A DNA stretch of 64,000 nucleotides from Margaritifera margaritifera (GCA_029931535.1 JAQPZY010001498.1:2864001-2928000); one strand, 5' to 3'. Shown: positions 1 to 13,600, counted from the stretch's first letter. Notes: generated by a model from the letters alone, not told the origin. Numbers and translations: made by a program.

Positions 1-1470
1 GAAGCTTGTACTTACAAGAATCGCTAAGACAACTTTTTCTTTTCATCAAAAATGTTAATAAAACACAAGTGGAAGTTACCTCAATACATTACTTGAATTT
101 CATATTTTTTCATCAAGACTATTGCAATTTGGTCGCATGCCGAGCTTATTCTTAACTTCTCAACCAAGAAATATTATGGGATATACATGTAATGAGTATA
201 TGATCATATCCTGAGGATCCCTAACTTTGCCATATATGGGATTAGGAGAATTAGGGAAAATAGACATAGCATAGTGATCAGTGCAACTGAAACAGATTGT
301 TTGATAGATTTTGTTCAATTTCATAAAACAATCAGTGAGCAATCCAGACATTTAAGGATTGACTGTTGCATCTGTATCCAAAGTGTAAACATGCAATTGT
401 TGACAGACAGATGACGGACAATGCACAATGGACACATGGTCATACCATTCTTGACCTTATGGCCAGGTGAGCTAAAAAACCTTTCCATATGTTCACAGAG
501 AACACGTTTGAGATGATGCATAAACCCCATGGTAATGACAATCTGTAAAGACATCATATAAATTTCCTTAAAAACCTAAACTTACCAAGGTTATATTCTG
601 CATTTTTACAGGGAAAAATATCGATGGCAAAACCAGAACTCTAACCCAAGACCTCACCATAGTGTCTGGGCTCTCTTCACCTGGTCTCTGCCAGACAACA
701 CCGCTATTCCTGTACATGTGATCAACTTTATGAGCCTTTTTTGAGTTATGTCCTTGAAACTTCATCTGCCACAACAACCTTTTTGCGATTCACAGTAAAA
801 GACTATCACATTTAGAGGTTTTAAGTGTCTGATCCCACCGCTGTCACCAACTTTACATGTGAGAACATCAATTTTGAAGCAAGGCTACTATTCTTGAATG
901 AGGAATTTTGATTTTTTCTTTAAACTCAGTTCTGCTCTTAGTTAAATTAAATCATGTAAACAAACATGATAGAAAGTGCACAAAAATATAAAAAATTTAA
1001 ATTTTTCCTGATCAAACATGGTTAAAAATATACATTAATGTTGTTAATTTTTACTAGATATTTCTTCTGATCTTGCAACTATGAAAGAATATAAAATGTG
1101 ATTCTTTATCAATGATATAGTGATATACATTTTTCATTCCACTCCCCCCACCAATTTCTACAAATGTAAATATGAGTTACATTTAGTTCAATGGTGACAA
1201 TAGATATATGAATCAGCCTTATGTTAATATATATATATATATTTAAATCCAAGTCTGGTCCTGAAGTTTTAAAAAACTTTAAGACATAGTTTAGAATCAG
1301 TCATTCAATTTTTGGCTTTCAACAGATTCTATGTACAAAATAATACAGGCATAAAATATCTGGGGCTAACTTTCGACTTGCTGAATCTTATCAATTAGAT
1401 ATAACACAAGTACTGTGAACAGTATATTATGCACCTGCCCAATGTTTCATAGCCCACCATGTAGGTACTA
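1..1470. other. 3' flank, no gene recognised
   Basis: AT-rich sequence with scattered short ORFs, none with a recognisable domain or splice context. A short AT dinucleotide run is at about 1228-1242. The stretch at 380-480 resembles the tail of the dispersed repeats further on (GACAGATGACGG and GTGAGCTAAAA words). Confidence 0.6.
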
Positions 1471-2330
1471 GTAGGAAATGGTTGACTTGGGAGATTATTG
1501 ACCAGTGGGTCTCAATGGCCTTGACTCTTTGGTCAAAGTATGCAGTTTTGAACTAAACATACTGTGCAAAAACCATTATTTTCTTATTAGACATGTCATG
1601 ACCTTGACCTCTGATCCAAAAATGTATACATTTCCTTCATACCCTAAGTGTAATCCATCTGGACTTGAGAACAAATGGTATTGTACAGAACCCATTTTCC
1701 TTCGAGTTACAATGACCTTTGACATTTTACCTTTTGACCCCAAAATCAATAGGCCTCTTTCTTACCACTCTGTCAAGATACATGGTCTAGAAATGAAGTT
1801 ATTATGTGAAAACTATTCTTCTTCTTTCAGTCACAGTGACCAAGAAAATTCACCTTTTTAACTCATAATCAATGGGCTTCTTTCTTTCCCAAAGTGGAAG
1901 CCATCCACAAACTTTGGTGAAGGTACATAGTCAGTAACTTCAGTATTTAGTCCAAAATCAACAGGCTACTTCCCAATACTGCAAATACAAGCTATCACTA
2001 ATGCATAGTCCTGGTTTGTGATGCAGAACAAGTTACTGTGTGGAAACCAGATTTGTTCTAACCACAAAATCAAGATGTCTTTTCCTTATCCCAAGTACAA
2101 GCCATACACAAAGTTTGGTCCAGGTCTGTTTTGCAAAATTAATGTTATTGTGCAGAAACCATTTTTTCTTATTTCAGTCTTCCTTACCTCAAGTGCATGC
2201 CAACCACAAAGTTTGGTAAAGGTAGATGGTATAAAACTAAAGTTATTGTGCAGAAATGAAAAATGTGACAGACTGATGGATGGACAGATGTATATACGGA
2301 TGAATAACATTATAACATTATTGGCTCTGC
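1470..2330 (+). repeat. Divergent tandem repeat with TGACCTTGACC words
   Basis: Several diverged units of roughly 140 bp share blocks such as GAAGTTATTGTGCAGAAACC, TTTCAGTCACAGTGACC, CCAAAATCAATAGGC and CCACAAAGTTTGGT. The array ends in GACAGACTGATGGATGGACAG. The long ORFs across it follow from the repeat and do not look like genes. A related piece is at 27690-27910. Confidence 0.65.
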
Positions 2331-2784
2331 ATTTTGGCAAGTGTATACAAGATTGACAAAACATTAACAATTTTCAAGTCCAATTTAAAATCATTAGTGC
2401 TAAAATTTATGTGAAGTTATTTTATTAAACTATGTGCATTATTATGTGAGAGTGTACTGACAATTTCTGTAGCTTTACATATATGGGTGCAGATTTTTTA
2501 AGATTTGTTCTTAGCATTTCTCGTTAACCATTTTATTATCCTAATAAATGTATACTAACAATTGCAAACATAAATCCCAATTGCAGGGACAAAATTTAAC
2601 ATAGTATTTATAATGAGTCACTCTGGATGAATGAACAAATAAAACATAAATAAAGAGCTATCAAAGATAATTTCAAGTTCATTTACACTTATGAAATAAA
2701 TTGTTTACATAATTGATCTAGCACCTAGACATTAAAATGACTAGAAACTAAAGGAATGACGAGAACTTTGTTTATGTAAATATA

Positions 2785-3130
2785 TTTCCACCTCCCCTGC
2801 ATTCTGTCCCTATCCCGTGATGGAGACAAATCTACAGCAAAAACAGCATGAGTAAAATGAGTGGTCAACAAATATATCTTCTGATGATGAGCGCAGTATA
2901 TATTTAAGTTTCACAGCAATCCATAATGTTTATCAAGTTTCATGGCAATCAATCAAAACTGAGAACTAATTACCAAGACTGTGTCATACACTGCATTGAG
3001 CTACAAGCCAAATAGGACAAAAACTCCAACAAAAATTGCTGGAGCAAGTGATTTATTCATATGTGCATCTTCAAGTGATGACCACAATATTTACCACATT
3101 CCAATGCAGGATTACTCTAAAGAGGCAAGA
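2785..3130 (+). repeat. Dispersed repeat (TCACAGCAATCC / GTCATACACTGCATT family), copy 1
   Basis: It shares ordered blocks with 17390-17880: ATCTTCTGATGATGA, TTTCACAGCAATCCA, GTCATACACTGCATT and GTGCATCTTCAAGTGATGACC. Both copies contain diverged tandem units of roughly 170 bp. Confidence 0.6.
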
Positions 3131-5050
3131 GTATAACAATGAATACATATACATGGCAATGGAAGTGCTGGGTATATCAAATTATGATTTGTCCATGGAT
3201 TATTAATATGTATATATAAATATGCACTTAACTATTTCAACAGCAGACTCTTGTATCCATACACTCTAGACCCAGTGATAAATTTTCAGTTATTACTCAT
3301 TAACAAAATAGGAAAATGACAAGAAAAAAATATCCATATTCACTGTTTAATCTGCATTTTCTAAATGAATAAAACACAGGGTTCTCACAACAATTTCAAT
3401 AGTTGGAGCCCAGGATTCCCAACCTGGAAAAAGTTGGAGTCACAAAAAAAAAAGTGAGTCCCAATTCTAAATTCAGGATTGCCATGCATAATTATTTTTA
3501 GCTATGAAATGTTATAGCGGTATAAGCATAAACTGTACTACACAAAAGTGAACAATGTACTGGCCCATTGTCAGCATTCTTCTTTACTCAAATTAATAAA
3601 TAAACTAGAATACAGTAACAGAGGCCAAATTAAATGAGACCTGAAATTGAGAAAGGAGTCACCTTTCGAAGAGAGAGCTAAAAGTGAACGTTTGCTATAA
3701 AAGTCAGAATTGACTTTCCCTTTCCCAAAACCTCACTTAACATGTATTTGAAGTATAAAATGAAGCATTATTAATAATGATGAAACAAAAATGAACTTTT
3801 AAGAGATTTATATTCTCCATAACAAGTGATATGTTATTTTGAACAAAAAATTAACCTCATTATGGAAATAAAAAAACAATGGAATACGTCTGAAATGCTT
3901 TAATGCGATCTGCCAATAAATATTTGCCAACATATTACACCTTCTTGGTTGCATTATAATATGCCATATTACAAATTATAAAGGAAACAAATGTTTTTGT
4001 TTCTACATCTAAGCATTACTGTCCAGGGTCTTTTCTTAATGTGGGAATATCTAGGTTGCCACTAAAATTTTCAGATGGGTCACCAAATTTGGTCCAATGA
4101 TAATTACCAACATTTACAAATATTTGGTTTGTTAGGAAGGGGCAGCACTGTGAAATTTTCTATTCTGGATCTTGCCCTCATTTGACTTGAGTCTTCACCC
4201 ATTATTTACCAGTGTTTTAATTAATATTTTCAGCTTTCTCTAAATTATTTTTCTTTTAAACTAATGATTCAACAAATTATTGCTAAATTATTTTTTCTGC
4301 AAGTTTCTTCTTCAATAAATCAAGTCTCATGTCATCAATTCAGCCTCAAAAATAACTAATGGCTTTGCAATCAAATTCTGATGACAAGAGGAGCAACCTT
4401 GAATTTTCCTATTCCAAAGCTGTTGTTTAAATTGAAATAAATCACCATCTGAAATAAATGATTCCAATGTGGCAATTCTGGTCATCACTAGCACAACATA
4501 AAATATGTATCATATTCTATGTTGAAAATAAAAGACTCTGAACTTCATGGCTTATAAATTTTGTCAACAAATTTCATTTACAAACTGATGTATGATATAC
4601 TTTTTTATAATGGTTTGCAATTACAAAGTCTAAAAATCCTACAACATTTATCAGGTCTTTTGTATGAAATTAAACAGGAAATTGGTCACTATCTTTCAGA
4701 ACGTAAATGGGTGATTCTTGTCAATAATTGACATCAAGTGTGTTTTGAGAAAATGTATGCATCCTTGGGACTCCAATTGTTTTTTTTATTTTGTGTCTAC
4801 ACATACAAATGTGTATTTTTATTCCAATTCCACCATAATGGAGAACCTTGACTCATGTGACACAAGTTCATTTAAATCCCCTCTGCTTTCCCTTTTCCCT
4901 TTTCTTTCTCTCTTGCCATAAGTAAAGGAAAAAAAAAGAAATGCATAGGAATCTATGGAGAGAGAAGACAGAATTTGAGCTGAAAACCTTGAACTAGAAC
5001 TTACTCCAAGGAACCTACTAAAACCCAAGTAATTATAATGGTAAGTGTAC
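3131..5050. other. 3' flank, nothing recognised
   Basis: AT-rich DNA without long ORFs, repeats or RNA-gene signals I can support. Confidence 0.5.
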
Positions 5051-5424
5051 ACTTCCATGGGATTTTTCTAAAGTGTTACACAATAATAATAACAAAGTTG
5101 AAAAAGCCATACACTTCCATGGGATTTTTCTAAAGTGTTACACAATAATAATAACAAAGTTGAAAAAGCCATACACTTTCCATGGGATTTTTCTAGAGTG
5201 TTACACAATAATAATAACAAAGTTGAAAAAGCCATACACTTCCATGGGATTTTTCTAAAGTGTTACACAATAATAATAACAAAGTTGAAAAAGCCATACA
5301 CTTTCCATGGGATTTTTCTAGAGTGTTACACAATAATAATAACAAAGTTGAAAAAGCCATACACTTCCAGGGGATTTTTCTAAAGTGTTACACAATAATA
5401 ATAACAAAGTTGAAAAAGCCATAC
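5051..5424 (+). repeat. Tandem array, six units of 62/63 bp
   Basis: Units start at 5051, 5113, 5175, 5238, 5300 and 5363. Units 3 and 5 carry an extra T (ACTTTCC) and TCTAGAG instead of TCTAAAG, so the array is partly organised as a 125-bp dimer. The core contains ACAATAATAATAACAAAG. Reading frames here are by-products of the repeat. Confidence 0.9.
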
Positions 5425-5821
5425 CAGACAAGGGCCATACTGTAAATTCCTTGGCTAAATAGCACACACATACTTTAACCTATCGGATGTTGGGTTTTTT
5501 TGTTTTTTTAAACCTATACCAAAGTTTAAAAAATGACCATTTAAATGTTTGCCATGATGCAAAATCAATGAAATGACTGATGAAAAGTACATATTTTGCC
5601 ACTCATTTTCACATCATTTCCAAGAACTCAAATGCTAAATATTGAACACCTGAGCAACTAAATTACAATTTTCTTTAAGTTCAGTCAGACAACCAGATGC
5701 TTTTGCTGGGCAACCAGATTTTTCAGTATGGTTGTCTGGCAAAGAACCTTGATTTTTGAAAATATTTTTACTCCTGATAAATGACACAAATATAATCAAT
5801 CAGGTTAGAGAGTTATGATTC

Positions 5822-5893
5822 ATTCCAAGCAGGAATCAAACGTGTGCCATGAGTAATGACTCTCATCGCATAGCTCTACCATTTTCTGCTGAA
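5822..5893 (-). other. tRNA-like relic or SINE head (weak)
   Basis: The minus strand reads a box-A-like TGGTAGAGCTATGCGA, an ATGAG/CTCAT stem and a box-B-like GTTTGATTCCT at tRNA spacing. The acceptor stem does not pair and the anticodon loop has eight bases, so this is not a functional tRNA gene. Confidence 0.3.
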
Positions 5894-6211
5894 TTTAATC
5901 TTAAAAATTTAAACATGGTGAATTTTCCATATCTGAATGCAAATTGGAAGATGAAGACAAAGGAACAAATAAACACTACTAATTAGTCCACAATTCGTCA
6001 ATATGAAGTTTTACAAAATTTAGCAAAAAAAAACAATCATAAAGCTATCCATTGCCCATCCTAGTGAAAGACAAGATACTTGGTGAAAGCAAATTAAATT
6101 TTAAAAAGTTCCCATTTTCATTGTCATCACATTCTCTATGTATAGTGTGCACTCAATGAGAATAGCACAGACCCAGATCAAATAAAATGCTGGTAGATCG
6201 GGCCTGTACTA

Positions 6212-6217
6212 TTTATT
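6212..6217 (-). terminator. Candidate polyadenylation signal for VCPIP1
   Basis: AATAAA on the minus strand, the first such hexamer after the stop codon. It implies a 3' UTR of roughly 0.5 kb. The UTR can easily be longer, since further AT-rich signals lie below it. Confidence 0.35.
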
Positions 6218-6734
6218 GTACTTAAATCAAGCAAATAGCTTACACTGTGAACAGAATAGTGTTTACCAGCCAGTGCATGCATGCACAGAGGTCCCGAAGC
6301 ACAATTTGCAGGAACCAGTTTATTCACTGCAGTCGGTTTATAAAAATCCCAAGGACATGTGCTCAGGTAGTCAGTCAGTCACAAAGAATGGAACCCATGT
6401 TGTGAATGAAAAGTTTATCATCCAAGTGTAAATGCCCAAAGGTAAGAATGCTCACCTTTATCATTATGTTTTAGAAACGTGTATTATTTTTGTGACATAC
6501 CCTTGATCACAACAACAGGCTGGGATCTATGCTGTTCAGAGTCAGACTGGCAACCTAGGGGTCCCCTGGGAAAATCACTGATAATTTCAAATCTTGGGGA
6601 ACCCCTGAAGGCTCCCAGAGGACCCTCACAGACCCCAGGAAATCTACTGGTATCGTGGTGGACCAGTCCAACCCTAAGTCTGTTTGCAGTTGTGTGCACA
6701 TTATAGATAGACAAAAAGGTTAAATTTCTTGTTC

Positions 6735-7688
6735 TCATGTGTTTGCTCTCCCTTGTAATTCTTCTGGCTCCATGTTCTTAGATGGTCCCGATTCTTTGAG
6801 CATCGATGTGTCTAGATTTGTCTCAAAATCCTTTGTAAGCTTCACTTCATCATGTGATCCATCGGTTGGCACGAGAACAACACATGTAATTGTATTGTCC
6901 ACTGCCTCATCTGAGAGACTTGTTGGGGTAGCAACTTCATTCTTCTCCTGAGAGGAAGAAGTCATTTTTGTGCAAGTTTCTCTACCTTTCACTAAGTCTG
7001 GAACCACATCCGATTTATCTTTAGCACCACCTGTTTCCAGTATAATATTGGCTGTTTCATCCTTCTTTTCCAACTCTGACCTTGTAGAAACCTTTTCTCT
7101 ATTCTCTATATAATAAACTTCAGTTTTTAGTTCTGGTGACAATGTTTCCTCCACAATCTTAATTTCAGATGAAGTGGTATCCATAGCAAACTCCTGTTGT
7201 TTATTTTCTCCATTACTATCAAGTGTATCTTTTGAAAGATCAGTTTTCTTTTTTTCTTGTTCATTAAATTTTGCACGATACGAATCTGTTTCCATCAATA
7301 CATACCCAGTATCAAATACAGTTTTTAACTGATCTGTTTGTATACCAGTGGTTTGGTTGTCTGATTCTAACACAGATACAATGGAAAAGGGCTCATCACT
7401 ATCCATTTCCATTACTGGTGAGTCTTTTGAGATACAATCTTGCGAATGAGTATGTCTATCACATGACCCTGTCGGGTCTGTCTGCCTTTCCTGAATTTGA
7501 GGGTTGCTTATGACAGATTGTTGTGAACCAGCCTGATTTCCATTCTCATCAAGCTGTTGACTCGTTGACACTTCCGGAAGCTCATTAGTGTCCTCGTCTA
7601 TAACAGCTAGGCTAAATAGTGAGGAGCTTGTCGACCTATTATCAGCGTGGAATGTTGGCACCTGCATCATATCTGAATCTGTATCATC
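6735..7688 (-). CDS. VCPIP1: VCPIP1 terminal coding exon k, acidic C-terminal tail
   Basis: A 954-bp exon with 317 codons and TGA. Its acceptor CTTTTTCAG|GATGAT has a strong pyrimidine tract and phase 0. Residues 654-970 are rich in Asp, Glu, Ser, Thr and Lys, with no recognised domain, signal peptide or membrane segment. It looks intrinsically disordered. Vertebrate VCPIP1 also ends in an acidic Ser/Thr-rich tail, so position and composition fit, but I cannot align this part. The stop lies about 520 bp upstream (in gene sense) of the first AATAAA. Confidence 0.85.
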   Translation of the reverse strand, partial: DDTDSDMMQVPTFHADNRSTSSSLFSLAVIDEDTNELPEVSTSQQLDENGNQAGSQQSVISNPQIQERQTDPTGSCDRHTHSQDCISKDSPVMEMDSDEPFSIVSVLESDNQTTGIQTDQLKTVFDTGYVLMETDSYRAKFNEQEKKKTDLSKDTLDSNGENKQQEFAMDTTSSEIKIVEETLSPELKTEVYYIENREKVSTRSELEKKDETANIILETGGAKDKSDVVPDLVKGRETCTKMTSSSQEKNEVATPTSLSDEAVDNTITCVVLVPTDGSHDEVKLTKDFETNLDTSMLKESGPSKNMEPEELQGRANT

Positions 7689-10600
7689 CTGAAAAAGAGG
7701 GGAGCAGGCTTTCAATTAATATTCATTCATCATCAATTTTTAATAGTTCTGATATAAAAAAAGATGCATCATTTAAGTTATGGTGGTGTACATATGATAG
7801 ACAGGCACTTCAGTGAAGGGGAGAGGGATCTCAACTATGAAATGCACTTCAAAGAAAATGTAATCCCACATATGGCTATGTCCGTAAATGTTGACTGACA
7901 CAACAGATGTATTTACTAATGTCACTGACACAACAGATGTATTTACTAATGTCACTGGTCAGATGGCACTTCCAATATCCAAAGATCATATCATATCTAA
8001 AACCTGACATGATATATAATTCATGTTTTTTCTTCTGCATCTATTAAAAATTTTAGTTCTATGCAAGAGGAGAATAAACATGACTGAGCTTCAGCTGATC
8101 AAAACAGGTCATAACCTTAGTAGTGCACAAATAAACCAGAGATAAAATCTGATGTCAAAGTTATCCTCCACTTAGGAGATTATGTACTCTCAATTTAATG
8201 TCCTCTTAGGGGAATAAATGGCTCCCCATTGTGAACACAAGCATGAGCCGTTAGACAGTATAAACTCATAAATCTGTGTTCATACTAGACTATGCCATTG
8301 CACCATTCATCCTTAATTTTCATCTTTGGTACAAGAAAGTTTCCTCTATGGAGTGCATGAAAAAGACCCTTGAAAATAAAGATAAAAGATAGTTACAGTT
8401 GATTTTAGAATTACTGACTTGAGCACACCTTAAGCTGTCTTACTGAATCGGTTGCACTAATTGCCAAAGAAACATAAGACAAATATCATTGACTCACAGA
8501 AATATCTTATTATTTTGATTAGCTCAAGTACCAGAAAAAAAAACAAAAAACATGGTCAATGATCATAGATAGAAGATGTAAAGATGAGATGAAATCTTCA
8601 GCAAAACACTGGTGTATTTATTTCTAAAGTAGCGTGCAAGGAACAAATGTAGACTGAAATGTCCAAAATGAATTCAAGAGTGGAATCATTACTCGAGCAT
8701 GAAGAAATTCAAATCCAAGAAAAAAAAGGCATGCAGCAGGGAAGGCTGGTCAAGATATGTTTGAATTTTCTTGAATAAACAGTAAACAAGTAAGGATATC
8801 TGCAAGCCCTGATTTTTCTAAATTACCTCACTTTCTGACCTGCTAGGGGCCAAAGGGCCCCACTTTTTGCCTTTCTTGAAAGAACACTGATAAATATATG
8901 ATCATTAACTCATTACTCAGAACAAAGTAACAAATATAGTTCTTTAGTTTCTTTTAATTAAAACTTGCACCTTTTAACCTCTGTGGCTTGAAATCTCCTA
9001 AAATTGGCAGCAATAAATTACAACCTTGTAAAACTTACTTAAGGGAAAAGTCCACATTGCAGTGTATTCACTACATACAGTATGCAAAAGCCATGTTTTA
9101 CATTATCTCTGCACCCGAACAGAAAATATTTTGTATTTCAATGAAACAAATCACCTGAAATTACTCTTATCACTATCACTATTTGCCACCATTAGATACT
9201 GCCCATTACATAACAAAGTCAGTTTGTGTTTACCGAGGCTATACATGTACTATGTAGTTATTACAGCACTTCCATGCTGAACATAACTATTCAATTGTTA
9301 GTCAGATATTTCTGATGCTGAAGCTAAAATAGGAATCAATGTTTTCAATTTGCAACCTGATAAAGCATGATTTATCTATTTTTGAGTGATAGTTCTAGTG
9401 ATCACAGTATTGTCTTTCTACTTTTACTTGTGTCAAAAATTGTCACAACTTTAGTCCTCATTGACAAAAAAATCACAGCTGAATTAAATGATAACTCAAT
9501 GTTTTGTGGGGTTAAATTATTTATTTTATGAAAATGTTGAAACTGAACAAAATTCTTAGCTGCAGTGCATATATCAATGCAGTATACACAAAACTGACCT
9601 TGTGATGCAACAAACTATTTGGAGATCCTTTACAGTAAAACCTGTCTTGAGAGACTGCCCCTTCTGCCAACAAAAAGCGGTCTCTCAAGACAGGTGGTCT
9701 CTCAGAACAGGTTTGTACAAAAAAACCAATCACCAAGGTCGAAATTCAGCACTGTTTAAGAAGGAAAAATAAACACAATCATGTACATTTATTGTATTCT
9801 TTGTTCATAGTTCTTGTTAAAATATTGCATGCATTCATCTGAAAATAATTTTATATAGCACTAAAGATATACATCTATCATTAAAGATGAATCACATTTA
9901 TATTTGACGATCACATTTAGATGTATTAGTATTAGCATATGAATTCGTTTCTAATTGACTCCTCGTCTTTTATAACACCCTAAATTTGAGTTTTTATGAT
10001 GTTTCAACTGGCTGCAATGTTGCAAACAGTCTTCCCTTTTTTACTTCTTTCAATTACATTAATTCTTTCCTCCAGTATTAGAATTTGTCTCTTTTTCGTT
10101 GAAGGTTCTGCCATTGTTATTAAGGTGCTAGGTGTTAATGTTATAATAATCAATTGTAATAATGACTGTAGGGGTTTTAATCAGGCTTTGGTGAAATATA
10201 GAATACATATACAATGTATATGTACCAATGAATGAAATAAAAAGACATAATTAACTCATCCAGAATCAGAATAAATTTATTTAGAGACCAAAGTCAAAGG
10301 CTTAATTCACCGACGACACAAAGGGATTAACTCTATAAACAAAGGGTGTAACCGGCTGCACTAAGGTGAACAGATGACAGCTTGGTGCGTGAGCTGTAAT
10401 CACTGTTAACATTTTTAAAAAACCCAAGAACCACATGTATGCAACCACTAAATTGACTTTGGCACTACAATGGCAGTTAGTGACATGCACTTTAGTCTGG
10501 TTTACAGTTTATAACAAAGGACGTCTACATGCATGACCTGCAAAATTTAGGAAACCAGTAGCCAGCCTAATTTTTTTTGTTTTTGGAACAGTCTTTACTT

Positions 10601-13600
10601 TTTAAGCGGTCGTTGTTACAAAGGATTAAATAAACGTCAGTGGTGTTTGTCTCAGTTCTCGAGTTCATAGCAGTATTATTTTAGAACAAGCTGCCATTTG
10701 CAACTTCGCTGGAAATCCTATGGATCATAGTTTAGTCTCACAGAAATAGCTGAGGTATTTCCGAATGACCGATCTGCATGTACTCTGGTCAGGTTTACAA
10801 TCTATAACATATGACACTACATGCATGACCTGTAAAATTAAATAAAGCGGTCACCAGGATATTTTTTTTTTATTTTTTTTTAGTTTTTGGTTTTGTTTAT
10901 ATAAGTCTTTATTTTTTAAGCGCTCAGGGTTACAAAGGGTTAAATAAAGGTCAGTTGTGTTTATCTCTATTTTTGTGATGCGGTCGTTCATAGCAGTGTC
11001 AAAATGCGTATTTTGCCAGGAAATCGTGGTCGCTGGTCGCGTTCTGTCGGTGGTCGCTCACGACAATGCGTTTATATAATAAAATTGATCCGTGCATTAC
11101 GATTGTGGTCGCTCATGACAGGTGGTCGCTGATAGCAGAGGTCGCTCATGACAGGTTTTACTGTACTATCATTCATACATTTTACCTCTGCAATGCTGAT
11201 TTTCAAGACTGGCTCACATTAGAAAGCAAAAGGTCATAGACTGGATGGCTGATTTTCAAGACTGGCTTACATTAAAAAGCAATGGCTGATTTTCAAGACT
11301 GGGTTACATTAGAAAGCAAAAGGTCATAGACTGGATATCTTATTTTCATGACTGGATTACATTAGAAAGCAAAAGCTCATACGGATTTAATGGCATATTT
11401 TCAAGACTGGCTTACATTAGAAAGCAAAAGGTCATAGACTGGATGGCTGATTTTCAAGACTGGATTACATTAGAAAGCAAAAGGTCATATGGATTTAATG
11501 GCATATTTTCAAGACTGGCTTACATTAGAAAGCAAAAGGTCATACAAATTGGATGGCTTATTTTCAATGTAGGCTTAAGTTTGAAGTTGGCTTAATTCTG
11601 AACTTTTAAGGGTATCATCAGTTACAAACCTCATCTCCCATTGTATCTTGCAGAGTTTTCTCGATTGACTCAGCCAGGGCTCGAAAAAGTTCTACATTGG
11701 GATTCGTCTCATTACTTGATTGTTGGTCTATTACGCTGTACCCAGGACCCAGTCGCTGATATACAACCTCATTGACCTTGGGGGCACTTTTATGGAGATT
11801 AGGGCCATCACCATAACTACTCCAAGCCCTCCTTTCTGTATCTTTATCCACCTCCATAAGTTTGTCTTCCTCTCCTTCATCGATACTTTCCTGATGTTTA
11901 TTAGGGTCACTCATATTGTTAAAATGCCTTACATGAGGTGTGTGGGATTTCTCTGGAATATCTAGTGGCATTCGATCCTCAGAAAATGACTTCAGAGAAT
12001 GACCTTGACCTGAGAAGGCAATCTTTGTAGATCCATGGTGACCTATGACCCCACTCATTCCAAAATGAGGTTTACATTCCTCTTCCACAGTGTCTGCACT
12101 TGTGGCACTGTTTCTCAGAACTTTATTTTCTATATCAGGCTCCACAGCAAAATGACCATAAGGTTCCAGACACAGCTCCATCCTTCCTTCATTAGCATTG
12201 TATCGAAATACCTGAAACAGAAAAAATGTAGCAGCTGAATGAATATTCTTAATAATTTGTGGACAAACAACAACACTGATATTTTTAAAATCATTTTCAT
12301 ATGTTTAATACTGACATGTCAAGGCTGGACATTAACACTTAAAATTACTTGTCCATGTGGGAAAGTTGGTGGTAAAATTCACTTGCCCAAATAGTAGTTG
12401 CCACTTGTCCAAAGAAACTTTCATTAAATATCTTTTATATGCAGTTTGAAGTGATACATGTACCAACATTGAACTGATTTGAAAATGTTGAAGTTATTTC
12501 TAAAAGTAGTTAGCTTTTTGACATATAAACTTTAGAACATTGAACCGCTTAGTCCTTCAGAGCTTAGTCATTCAAACCACTTGCCCAAATGAAGTGGGAT
12601 GCAAATTTTACTTGTCCAAATTCAATTTTGAGTTGTCCTGGGCGATAGGGCAACTGCTAACATCCAGACCTACATGTTCAATATAAACTCATGATAAAAG
12701 AGATGATGTCTTCATAAAAGGAAAAGGCAAAGAATCCAAGTATACTTCAATACCACTTCACTACATTAACTCTATTTTAAAATTTACTGAAAACAAAAAA
12801 TATTGTCTTACAAGCGACAATGTTGATTTGTTCTTAGTAATACACTACCCAACAAACACTGTACCCCTGACCCTTAACCTTTTGAGCAACAATTTACTGT
12901 TAAGGGCATTTCATCTCTTCGGTTTAACATAGCTGATATGATATGAATCTCTTTATAGAAACAGAAGATATATATGATGTCTATCCATAAACACGCCCCC
13001 CCCCCACCCAACAAACTTAACAACTTCAGCAACTGACCACTATGACCATCACCTTTCGCTTTTTTTTATCTCTAAATCTCTAGTTATATTTCTTATCCCG
13101 CTGTTAACATCACTGCAATGCTTGATAACAATTATCTATGGCAACCATAAATACTGTCAGAGCCAACAACTTAAACCACTTATCATACACCTAAATTTTA
13201 AACATTCAGACTTTAATTTTGACTCTGATGGTCTTCAATCTCTAGGTATGTTAATTCATCCAGATGCAGTTGTAAGCAAAGTATGATGATAATCCACTGA
13301 CGAAAACAAGAGAAACTGATATTTAAAACAATTTCAATCAAAGCTGACCCCAGATGACCTGGCAACTGATATTGTGACCATTATGTCTTGTCCTCTGCTG
13401 CTGAATGTTGCATTAAGACAATCAAACAGTGATTTTAGTGGATCTGCATGATCATAGATAATAAAGACACAAGGACACATCTTTGAAATGCAGGGGAAAT
13501 ATGTCACAGAAACAGGGTTTAAGCCCCAATCCAGATGCAAATTTTCTCCCGTGACATTTGGTCAGCAGTGGGATTTAGAATAGGTAAAGTGTGTCTCAAT

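Larger units (their letters stand above)
5425..6734 (-). other. Putative VCPIP1 3' UTR and flank
   Basis: From the stop codon toward lower coordinates the sequence is non-coding. Positions 6538-6650 are unusually GC-rich for the window and open on both strands without recognisable protein. A small inverted repeat (CAGACAACCA / TGGTTGTCTG) lies at about 5687-5742. Confidence 0.5.

Noticed and set aside
1505..2356. ORFs of 118 and 112 codons
   Set aside because: Both lie in a diverged tandem repeat and carry no recognisable motif.
5051..5424. CRISPR-like regular repeats
   Set aside because: Units are directly tandem with no unique spacers, in eukaryotic DNA. The same holds for the 56-bp and 53-bp arrays.
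5073..5445. Overlapping frames over the 62/63-bp array
   Set aside because: By-products of the tandem repeat in several frames at once.
5822..5893. Functional tRNA gene
   Set aside because: Box-like motifs only; acceptor stem and anticodon loop do not form properly.
6484..6738. Coding extension beyond the VCPIP1 stop
   Set aside because: A different frame from exon k, with the TGA between them; GC-rich UTR sequence explains the open frame.
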